NCBI GenBank assembly: GCA_021813875.1
Contig: JAKAJF010000051.1
Coordinates: 1 to 6,538 of the forward strand
Length of the DNA stretch: 6,538 nt
Source of the DNA: a bacterium
GTDB lineage: Bacteria; Patescibacteriota; Patescibacteriia; Patescibacteriales; JAKAJF01
Direction: 5' to 3'
Shown one piece after another: positions 1 to 4,688 of the stretch. A program made the position numbers and the translations under genes. The notes under the pieces were generated by a model. That model was not told the origin of the DNA. It saw only the letters and a list, made by a program, of their open reading frames with translations, and did no database searches. Within the stretch, counting starts at the first letter, position 1; each line of letters begins with the position of its first letter.

Positions 1-359
1 ATCCACTCTTGGGCCTCGCTCACCCTGGTCTGGTTGCCGCCGGCCGTCAGCCAGAGGACGCCGCCGATCATCATGACGATGGTGGCCAGGATGCCGATGA
101 CGCCGATGGCGTATTTATAGATCAGGCGGATATATTGGCCGACCGTATTCCCATCGACCGGGACAGCGGTGCCCTTTGTAAAATTGGCCTCCGAATCCTG
201 GCCGATGGTCACTTGGGGGACGAAGTTGACTCCGCTGGTCGAAGGACTATCATCGGCGCGGCCGGCCTCCGGGAAGGCGGCTAAAAAAAGCAGAGCCGTC
301 AGCTGGGTCAAAAAGATCATTAAGAAAAGGAGTTTTAAAATATGAGGCAGTTTTTTCAT
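1..359 (-). CDS. Pilin-like membrane protein (TrbC/VirB2-like), C-terminus outside window
   Basis: Open from an ATG at 359-357 through the left edge; 119 complete codons are visible and no stop is reached. Residues about 5-28 form a hydrophobic signal sequence preceded by MKK, ending near FPEAGRADD. A polar stretch (about 35-75) follows, then a second hydrophobic segment (about 82-106, YAIGVIGILATIVMMIGG) and a GGNQTRVSEAQEW tail. This layout matches the short pilin-like proteins of type IV secretion/conjugation or pilus type that are very common in Patescibacteria genomes; in that family a second membrane helix normally follows, which would lie off the window. It would sit in the cytoplasmic membrane or in a surface filament. 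The start codon lies only 2 nt after the porA stop, so translation is probably coupled to porA. Family assignment is by pattern recognition; the actual role is unknown. Confidence 0.72.
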   Translation of the reverse strand, partial: MKKLPHILKLLFLMIFLTQLTALLFLAAFPEAGRADDSPSTSGVNFVPQVTIGQDSEANFTKGTAVPVDGNTVGQYIRLIYKYAIGVIGILATIVMMIGGVLWLTAGGNQTRVSEAQEW

Positions 360-361
360 AG

Positions 362-1573
362 TTATTTGCCGACAAACCTGGCCTCGTCTCCGACCTTGCC
401 GGCCTCGCGGATGATCTTGATGATCATCTCCTCGGTGATGTCACGGCCTCCCAAACCGACGACAAAGCTTCCGATCTTGGCTTTGATTTTGCCTTGGGCC
501 GCCGCTTTCAGGTCGGACGCCAGAGGCCCCAGATGTCCTAAGCCGATGGCCTTATCGATCACGGCGATATATTTAGCTCTTTTTAAAATAGGGATGATGG
601 CGGACGAGGGGAGGGGACGGAAGACTTTGATCTTCAGGACGCCGACTCCGCCTTTGAGCAGGTTGAAGCGGGAGGAGCCGTTGATCTTATCGGCCGCCTC
701 TTTGATGGTGCCGATGACCGAGCCCATGGCTACCAGGATAGTTTTAGGCTTTTTAGGTCCGTAATATTCAAAAAGGCCATTGTCGATCTTTGATCTTTGG
801 TCCTCAAGCTGCGGATCGCCTTTCTGATTAAAAATTTTATTAAATTTCTGATATTCTTTTTCGATAGTTTCGAGGCTGTTTCTTAAATCTTTATGTAATT
901 CCTCGCGGATCTCCATATAGGAAGCCGGTCCGGCGAAAGCGCCCAAAGTGACCGGATCGGTCGGATCCAAGAATTCGCCGGCGCGGGGCTTGAAGGCGGG
1001 CAGATATTTCTTGATGGCGGCCGCCTCCGGGATGATGACCGGTTCATAAGTATGGGTCATGGTAAACCCGTCGACGTTGACCATGACCGGCAGCCGCAGC
1101 TGTTCGGCCAATTTGTAAGCCAGAATATGCTGATCGACCGCCTCTTGGCTGTTTTCGGCGAAAAGCAAGATCCAGCCGGCGTGAGAAACGGCGTGCACGT
1201 CCTGCTGGTCGTTCCAGATGTTGATGGGCGCGGAGACGGCCCGGTTGGCGCAGGTCATGACTACCGGCAATCTCATGCCGGCGATGTTATAGACCACTTC
1301 GGTCATCAGTAATAGGCCCTGGGAGCTGGTGGCCGTATAGACCCTCGAGCCGGCGGCGCTCGCGCCCAGGACGATGGAGGCGGCCGCGAATTCGCTCTCC
1401 GCCCTCAAGAATTCGTAGCCGGCTTGGCCGTCGGCCTTGAATTTGGCCAGATCTTCGACGATGTGGGTCTGGGGCGTGATCGGGTAGGCGGAAATGACAT
1501 CAGGGGCTATATTTTTGACTGTTAAAGCGATGGCATGGCTACCCTCAAGGATTTGAGATTTTATTTGTGGCAT
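362..1573 (-). CDS. porA: 2-oxoacid (pyruvate):ferredoxin oxidoreductase, alpha subunit
   Basis: Predicted 403-residue alpha subunit of a four-subunit type 2-oxoacid:ferredoxin oxidoreductase, which decarboxylates a 2-oxoacid such as pyruvate to the acyl-CoA and passes electrons to ferredoxin. Visible family signatures are LEGSHAIA near the N-terminus, AYPITPQTHIVE (29-40) and RAESEFAAASIVLGASAAGS (57-76, with the conserved glutamates). Further on come ATSSQGLLLMTE (81-92), VFRPLPSSAI (317-326) and GLGGRDIT (373-380) near the C-terminus. Length is normal for the family. I place the start at ATG 1573-1571; a TTG five codons upstream (1588) is in frame but lies inside a heptamer repeat, and a GGAAA 9-13 nt before the ATG could serve as a weak ribosome site. 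It follows porD after 160 nt and precedes the pilin-like gene by 2 nt. No beta subunit gene is adjacent. Substrate (pyruvate versus another 2-oxoacid) cannot be decided from the sequence. Confidence 0.93.
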   Translation of the reverse strand: MPQIKSQILEGSHAIALTVKNIAPDVISAYPITPQTHIVEDLAKFKADGQAGYEFLRAESEFAAASIVLGASAAGSRVYTATSSQGLLLMTEVVYNIAGMRLPVVMTCANRAVSAPINIWNDQQDVHAVSHAGWILLFAENSQEAVDQHILAYKLAEQLRLPVMVNVDGFTMTHTYEPVIIPEAAAIKKYLPAFKPRAGEFLDPTDPVTLGAFAGPASYMEIREELHKDLRNSLETIEKEYQKFNKIFNQKGDPQLEDQRSKIDNGLFEYYGPKKPKTILVAMGSVIGTIKEAADKINGSSRFNLLKGGVGVLKIKVFRPLPSSAIIPILKRAKYIAVIDKAIGLGHLGPLASDLKAAAQGKIKAKIGSFVVGLGGRDITEEMIIKIIREAGKVGDEARFVGK

Positions 1574-1580
1574 ATTTATA

Positions 1581-1619
1581 ATTTCCAATTTTCAATTTCT
1601 AATTTCTAAACAATTTTCA
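1581..1619. repeat. Heptamer direct-repeat array (ATTTYYA units)
   Basis: On the plus strand four contiguous 7-bp units occur at 1581-1608: ATTTCCA, ATTTTCA, ATTTCTA, ATTTCTA. After a 4-nt AACA spacer comes a fifth, ATTTTCA (1613-1619). The array lies directly upstream of the porA start on the coding strand, where it reads as TRRAAAT units, and it includes the in-frame TTG and the GGAAA that could act in porA initiation. Short dispersed repeats of this composition recur in many Patescibacteria draft genomes as I remember them; the function is unknown. Confidence 0.6.
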
Positions 1620-1638
1620 ATAATTTAAACTCTTTCAG

Positions 1639-1729
1639 TTGTCATTCCGACCGGAGGGAGGAATTCCTTAATGGATGAAGATAATAAGTTAAGGGATTCC
1701 TCAGTCGCTTCGCCCCTTCGAAATGACAA
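1639..1729. repeat. Imperfect inverted repeat, MITE-like, between porD and porA
   Basis: The ends are TTGTCATTCCGA (1639-1650) and its near-complement TCGAAATGACAA (1718-1729). The inner arms GGAATTCCTTAA (1660-1671) and TTAAGGGATTCC (1689-1700) pair at 11 of 12 positions around a 17-nt loop. The outer GTC...GAC ends with an ATTCC-type arm resemble the ends of the GIY-YIG element at 4293-4680, so this may be a non-autonomous relative. It lies 4 nt beyond the porD stop, inside the operon, and would form a strong stem in the transcript. There is no T-tract, so I do not call it a terminator. It could affect mRNA stability or the porD/porA ratio, but that is inference. Confidence 0.68.
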
Positions 1730-1733
1730 TTTG

Positions 1734-2006
1734 TTATTTTTGCTCTAATTCCATCTCTATCGCCTTAAAAGGACATTCGGCGGCGCAGATGCCACAGCCC
1801 TTGCAATAATCATAATCGCAGTCGAAATATTTTTTCCCGCCCGCGTTCAGCTTATCGGTCTGGAAAACGATGCCTTCGGGGCAGACCTGCCGGCAGATGC
1901 CGCAAGCCATACACTTCTCATGAAGGTAGGCCGGTTTATAAGTCCTCCAATTGCCGGTCTTGTTGACGCGGGTGGAATTGGGTTTGGTGGATATCTCAAT
2001 TTTCAT
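1734..2006 (-). CDS. porD: 2-oxoacid:ferredoxin oxidoreductase, delta subunit (2x[4Fe-4S] ferredoxin)
   Basis: Predicted 90-residue ferredoxin-type subunit that carries electrons from the catalytic alpha/beta core to the external acceptor. Two classical cluster motifs are visible. The first is CxxCxxCxxxCP with C32, C35, C38 and C42 (CMACGICRQVCPEG); the second has C68, C71, C74 and C78 (CKGCGICAAECPF). An extra C63 precedes the second motif. The N-terminal NKTGNWRTYKPAYLHEKC lead-in is typical of PorD rather than of free ferredoxins. The start at ATG 2006 lies 12 nt after the porG stop with no good Shine-Dalgarno sequence, suggesting coupled translation. It belongs with porG and porA; an inverted repeat begins a few bases past its stop. 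Confidence 0.93.
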   Translation of the reverse strand: MKIEISTKPNSTRVNKTGNWRTYKPAYLHEKCMACGICRQVCPEGIVFQTDKLNAGGKKYFDCDYDYCKGCGICAAECPFKAIEMELEQK

Positions 2007-2018
2007 GGATAATTTTTA

Positions 2019-2567
2019 TTAAAAATTTTTAATATAGCTCTCTTCGATGGCCTTGATATTCTTTTCTATTATTTCTTTGCCCTTACCCTTGAATTTTTCC
2101 CGGATGGCTTGCTTCAATGAATCTAGGCTGACCAGGCCGGTGACTTTGGCGAAGGCGCCCAGGATGGTGGTGTTGACGATGTTACGGCCGATCTTCTCCA
2201 GGGCGATCTTGGTGGCGTCGACGGTATGGATGTTCTCGGAAGGCAGGTCTAATCCGATCTCTTTCTTGTCCTTGGAAGTGTTGATGATGGCGACGGTCTT
2301 TTTGGTGGATCCGCGGGTCAGGTTGACCGTGCCGATCAGGGTCGGATCCTGGATGATCAAAATATCAGGCTCGTTGACCTGTTCGCGGGTGCGGATCGGC
2401 CTCTGGTCGATCCTTGAAAAAGCTTCGATGGGCGCCCCGGTCCTTTCGACTCCGAAAGCCGGAAAGGCCTGGGCGATCCGGCCTTCTTTGAAGGCGGCGA
2501 TAGCGATCAATTCGGCCGCGGTGACGACTCCTTGGCCGCCCCGGCCGTGTATCCTAATTTGATGCAT
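2019..2567 (-). CDS. porG: 2-oxoacid:ferredoxin oxidoreductase, gamma subunit
   Basis: Predicted 182-residue gamma subunit. The family signature is clear: HGRGGQGVVTAAELIAIAAF (7-26) followed by AFPAFGVERTGAPIEAFSRID, both typical of PorG/VorG/KorG. The central part DILIIQDPTLIG and the region VDATKIALEKIGRNIVNTTILGAFAKVTGLVSLDSL also fit. Length is normal for a stand-alone gamma subunit. Its ATG at 2567 lies inside the end of the dsbA-like gene, giving a 14-nt overlap, and no Shine-Dalgarno sequence precedes it, so initiation probably depends on ribosomes finishing the upstream gene. It is followed by porD after 12 nt. The subunit set (gamma, delta, alpha) indicates the four-subunit enzyme type; substrate specificity is not decidable. 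Confidence 0.94.
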   Translation of the reverse strand: MHQIRIHGRGGQGVVTAAELIAIAAFKEGRIAQAFPAFGVERTGAPIEAFSRIDQRPIRTREQVNEPDILIIQDPTLIGTVNLTRGSTKKTVAIINTSKDKKEIGLDLPSENIHTVDATKIALEKIGRNIVNTTILGAFAKVTGLVSLDSLKQAIREKFKGKGKEIIEKNIKAIEESYIKNF

Positions 2568-3246
2568 TTTTTAATCTATTAATTATATTTTCCCAAGTCG
2601 CCTCGGGCATGTCTCCTTGGGTCTGGTAGCCGTTGATGAACCAAGTCGGGGTGCCGGTCACCCCCAGATCCTGGCCGTCCGAGAAGTCCTTCTGGATCTG
2701 GGCGGCATATTTCTTATCATCGAAACAGACGGAAAATTTCTCGGTATCGGCTCCGATCTCTCGGGCCAAGCCGACCAGATCGGCCTTGGAGGAGACCCCT
2801 TGGTTCTTGAACAGCTGGTCGTGCATCAGCCAGAAAAGGTTCTGTTCCCCAGCGCAACGGGCGGCTATGGCCAGGTCCATCGAATTTTCATGCAGAGGAA
2901 AATCGCGGAAAATTATTTTGACATCATTCTTGTATTTGATGGCCAATTGCCTGATCTTGGAAGACGACTGCCGGCAGAAAGGGCAGGCGAAATCGCCGAA
3001 CTCGACGATGACGATCCTGGCCTCGGGCGAACCCAGCCAATAATCGTTGCCGTCGCCTTCGGCCCTTTTTCTGATATTTTCTATCCGGGCGGAAGTGGCC
3101 GCGTCGAGGTCGGAATTCTTGATCTCATTGACTTTATGGATGATATAAAAGAGGGCGGCGATCAGGAGAGAGACGACGATGAAGAGCGCGACCAGGATCA
3201 ATTTGCCCCACCATTTTTTATACCAAATTTTAGCCAATTCTTCCAT
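2554..3246 (-). CDS. Membrane-anchored DsbA-like thiol:disulfide oxidoreductase
   Basis: Predicted 230-residue protein. Residues about 15-36 (KLILVALFIVVSLLIAALFYII), after a basic cytoplasmic start (KIWYKKWWGK), form one membrane anchor; the remainder should face outside. A short linker (about 40-70) leads to a DsbA/thioredoxin_4-type domain: VIVEFGDFACPFCRQ with the active-site pair C88-P-F-C91, RDFPLH, the AARCAGEQNLFWLMHDQLF segment, and the cis-proline loop GVTGTPTWFING (P200). Two further cysteines (C131, C174) fall where related proteins often carry a second disulfide. The likely role is forming or reshuffling disulfides in exported proteins. It is first in the operon, has a promoter candidate 50-78 nt upstream of its start, and overlaps porG by 14 nt. 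A link to the oxidoreductase genes is suggested only by this arrangement. The ATG at 3246 is preceded by a weak AAGG about 11 nt away. Confidence 0.92.
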   Translation of the reverse strand: MEELAKIWYKKWWGKLILVALFIVVSLLIAALFYIIHKVNEIKNSDLDAATSARIENIRKRAEGDGNDYWLGSPEARIVIVEFGDFACPFCRQSSSKIRQLAIKYKNDVKIIFRDFPLHENSMDLAIAARCAGEQNLFWLMHDQLFKNQGVSSKADLVGLAREIGADTEKFSVCFDDKKYAAQIQKDFSDGQDLGVTGTPTWFINGYQTQGDMPEATWENIINRLKNASN

Positions 3247-3272
3247 TGATGTTTTTGCCTTAATGATTTATG

Positions 3273-3288
3273 ATAATAATATTATTAT
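3273..3288. promoter_or_regulatory. 16-bp perfect AT palindrome in the divergent intergenic region
   Basis: ATAATAATATTATTAT is a perfect palindrome located just past the predicted start site of the minus-strand operon, between two divergent gene groups. The position would suit an operator, but such a sequence can arise by chance in AT-rich DNA, so this is a weak call. Confidence 0.25.
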
Positions 3289-3295
3289 TGACTGA

Positions 3296-3324
3296 ATTAT
3301 AACATAATCAGATGCGTGAGCCAA
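3296..3324 (-). promoter_or_regulatory. Sigma70-like promoter candidate for the dsbA-por operon
   Basis: Reading the minus strand, TTGGCT (3324-3319) is followed by exactly 17 nt and a perfect TATAAT (3301-3296). The predicted transcript would start near 3289 and give a leader of about 43 nt before the dsbA-like ATG at 3246. The -35 box lies inside the first codons of the divergent 50-residue gene. This is a consensus match only. Confidence 0.5.
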
Positions 3325-3464
3325 ATAAAAAAGATCTGGGCCGGCTCGAGGAAGAGATGGACAGGAGGATCTTGAAAAAAGAAAGGAAGAGGAAGATGCG
3401 GGTGAGCGGGGCGGGGGTGAAAGAGTTGGCGAAGATTCTAAAAAAAGGAAAAAGATCCGAATAG
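3312..3464 (+). CDS. Small basic hypothetical protein (50 aa)
   Basis: ATG at 3312 to TAG at 3462-3464 gives 50 residues. The N-terminal half is highly charged and probably helical (GRLEEEMDRRILKKERKRKMR). The C-terminal half, VSGAGVKELAKILKKGKRSE, looks like a short amphipathic helix with a basic tail. I have an impression that short proteins with a VSG-x-x-V-x-x-L-x-K-I-type ending recur in Patescibacteria, but I cannot name a family or function. No Shine-Dalgarno sequence precedes the ATG; a leaderless start is possible. It lies 29 nt before the exonuclease gene on the same strand. Base composition fits coding sequence and no longer frame competes for the interval, but the call remains moderate. 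Confidence 0.55.
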   Translation: MREPNKKDLGRLEEEMDRRILKKERKRKMRVSGAGVKELAKILKKGKRSE

Positions 3465-3493
3465 GGTCGCTATTTTATTCCAAAGTAAAGTTT

Positions 3494-4288
3494 ATGAAAA
3501 TAATCTCCTGGAACGTCAACGGCATCAGAGCGGCCATGAAAGGCGGCTTTTGGAATCTGTTCAAGGAAGAGAAGCCGGACATCTTGCTCTTGCAAGAGAT
3601 CAAGATCGCTGACCGGGCCCGGGAGAAAGAGGCCTTCAACTTTGGCGCTTACGAAGGCTATTGGAATCCGGCCGCCCGCCCCGGCTACAGCGGCACCGCC
3701 GTATTGGTAAAAAATGGGATCAGGGTTTTAAACTATTATATCGGCTTTGAAAAATTTTCCGCCCGAGGCGGATCCGCCTTCGGCGGAGACCGTGAAGGCC
3801 GGGTGCAGACGCTTGAATTTGAAAAGTTTTATCTTATTAACGTTTATTTCCCTCATTCCAACCGCGATTTGTCCCGCCTGCCTTTTAAGTTGAAGTTTAA
3901 CCAAGCTTTTTTAAGATATTTACTGAAGCTTTCCAAAGAAGGCAAGCCCTTGATCATCGGCGGGGATTATAATGTGGCTCATCAGGAAATCGATATAAAA
4001 AACGCCAAATCAAATACCAAGAATGCCGGCTTTACCATAGAAGAAAGAAGGTGGATGACAAAATACTTGGAAAATGGATTGGTAGATACTTTTCGCTATT
4101 TAAATCCCGACAAGATCCAGTATTCCTGGTGGACCTATATGTTCAAGGCCCGCGAGCGGAATATCGGCTGGCGTATTGATTATTTCCTGGTTTCGGTTAA
4201 AATAGCTAAGAAGTTAAAAAAAGCTTTTATCTTAGATAAAATTACGGGCTCTGACCATGCGCCCGTAGGTGTTGAATTAGATATTTGA
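3494..4288 (+). CDS. xth: Exodeoxyribonuclease III / AP endonuclease (ExoA/APE1-like)
   Basis: Predicted 264-residue base-excision-repair enzyme that cleaves DNA 5' of abasic sites and may trim 3' ends. The catalytic framework is complete: N7 (SWNVNGIRA), metal ligand E35 (LLLQEIK), RPGYSGTAVL (62-71), Y118 in LINVYFPHSNRD, D158 and N160 in GGDYNVAHQEIDI, D229 in WRIDYF, and D254-H255 in GSDHAP. The WWTYMFKARERNIGWR segment and KNAGFT place it nearer ExoA/APE1 than E. coli Xth. The oddity is a ten-residue insert, SARGGSAFGG (89-98), between GFEKF and DREGRVQTLEF where homologues run straight through (compare EGRV in human APE1). It is encoded exactly by the tandem hairpin at 3758-3787. No strong Shine-Dalgarno sequence precedes the ATG. 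It stops with TGA, 4 nt before the left arm of the GIY-YIG element. Confidence 0.96.
   Translation: MKIISWNVNGIRAAMKGGFWNLFKEEKPDILLLQEIKIADRAREKEAFNFGAYEGYWNPAARPGYSGTAVLVKNGIRVLNYYIGFEKFSARGGSAFGGDREGRVQTLEFEKFYLINVYFPHSNRDLSRLPFKLKFNQAFLRYLLKLSKEGKPLIIGGDYNVAHQEIDIKNAKSNTKNAGFTIEERRWMTKYLENGLVDTFRYLNPDKIQYSWWTYMFKARERNIGWRIDYFLVSVKIAKKLKKAFILDKITGSDHAPVGVELDI
3758..3787. repeat. Codon-aligned tandem palindrome inserted in the exonuclease gene
   Basis: Two perfect 15-nt hairpins lie back to back. The first (3758-3772) has stem TCCGCC/GGCGGA with loop CGA; the second (3773-3787) has the same stem with loop TTC. The junction GGCGGATCCGCC is itself a 12-bp palindrome. The unit starts exactly on a codon boundary and spans exactly ten codons, encoding SARGGSAFGG. 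It interrupts a loop that is contiguous in known family members, so it reads as an in-frame insertion that leaves all catalytic motifs intact. Confidence 0.82.
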
Positions 4289-4292
4289 AATT

Positions 4293-4322
4293 GTCATTCC
4301 GGCCTCCGAGCCGGAATCCAGG
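4293..4322. repeat. Left terminal hairpin arm of the GIY-YIG element
   Basis: An 8-bp perfect stem, ATTCCGGC (4296-4303) with GCCGGAAT (4310-4317), closes a 6-nt loop CTCCGA. GTC precedes it and CCAGG (4318-4322) follows. No T-tract follows, so it is not a typical terminator for the exonuclease gene. Confidence 0.8.
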
Positions 4323-4340
4323 AGAAATAGTAACCTTTAT

Positions 4341-4637
4341 ATGAAGGAGGATAAATACTATTACGTTTATATTCTATCCAATAAAAGAAATGGAACTTTA
4401 TATATAGGAGTTACAAATAATATTATTAACAGAAGTTTCCAACATAAAACAAGAGAAAATAACAAAAGTTTTAGCGCGAAATACAATTTAAATAGGTTGA
4501 TTTATTATGAAGTTTATACTGATATTGCTGATGCTATAGCAAGAGAAAAGCAATTAAAAAATTGGAGAAGAGCGTGGAAAATTAATTTAATTGAAAAAAA
4601 TAATCCAGTGTGGGTAGATTTATATAAAGATTTATAA
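4341..4637 (+). CDS. Small GIY-YIG endonuclease (YhbQ/UPF0213-like)
   Basis: Predicted 98-residue single-domain GIY-YIG nuclease. YYVYIL (7-12) and LYIGVTNN (20-27) are the two signature strands; R31 and H35 in NRSFQHK, and E69 in AREKQLKNWRRAWK, fit the catalytic arginine, histidine and metal-binding glutamate. The remaining NPVWVDLYKDL tail is typical of this small subfamily, whose members cleave or nick DNA, often branched or flapped; the target here is unknown. Codon use is strikingly AT-rich: I count about 23% G+C over 4381-4560 against about 53% in a 60-nt sample of leuS, pointing to a different origin from its neighbours. A perfect AAGGAGG lies just inside the gene (4344-4350) rather than before the ATG; no alternative start fits it. 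The gene is framed by mirrored hairpin arms. Confidence 0.9.
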   Translation: MKEDKYYYVYILSNKRNGTLYIGVTNNIINRSFQHKTRENNKSFSAKYNLNRLIYYEVYTDIADAIAREKQLKNWRRAWKINLIEKNNPVWVDLYKDL

Positions 4638-4651
4638 TAATTTGTCTTACC

Positions 4652-4680
4652 CCTGGATCCTGAATCAAGTTCAGGATGAC
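4652..4680. repeat. Right terminal hairpin arm of the GIY-YIG element
   Basis: An 8-bp perfect stem, ATCCTGAA (4657-4664) with TTCAGGAT (4670-4677), closes a 5-nt loop TCAAG. CCTGG precedes it and GAC follows. It has the same design as the left arm in inverted order, with different stem bases that still pair. Its AGGA (4673-4676) lies 12 nt before the leuS ATG and could act as that gene's ribosome site. Confidence 0.8.
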
Positions 4681-4688
4681 TAAATAAT

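Larger units (their letters stand above)
4293..4680 (+). mobile_element. Putative 388-bp element: GIY-YIG gene between mirrored hairpin arms
   Basis: The left arm reads GTC, a hairpin, then CCAGG (4293-4322); the right arm reads CCTGG, a hairpin, then GAC (4652-4680), the exact mirror layout. Between them lies a single AT-rich gene for a small GIY-YIG nuclease. The segment sits between two GC-richer housekeeping genes, starting 4 nt after one stop and ending 8 nt before the next start. I infer a compact mobile element moved by, or at least carrying, its own nuclease. The mobility itself is not shown by this sequence, and no clear target-site duplication is visible. Confidence 0.62.

Noticed and set aside
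342..764. Open frame antisense to the porA C-terminus
   Set aside because: No family signature; the minus-strand GLGGRDIT and VFRPLP motifs of porA cover the same bases.
1574..1588. Five-codon longer porA with a TTG start at 1588
   Set aside because: The extra residues (MEIIN) come from the heptamer repeat and the ATG at 1573 fits the family N-terminus better.
2047..2562. Long open frame antisense to porG
   Set aside because: It mirrors porG codons, has no recognisable domain, and porG is unmistakable on the other strand.
2617..3249. Long open frame antisense to the dsbA-like gene
   Set aside because: Its acidic, low-complexity translation matches no family, and the minus-strand protein has a clear active site, anchor and cis-proline loop.
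3288..3303. Plus-strand promoter from TTGACT (3288-3293) and TATAAC (3298-3303) for the small gene
   Set aside because: The two boxes are only 4 nt apart, far too close to act as a -35/-10 pair; the TATAAC alone is weak evidence.
4293..4322. Left hairpin as a Rho-independent terminator for the exonuclease gene
   Set aside because: The stem is good but no run of T follows on either side; the mirrored right arm explains it better as an element end.
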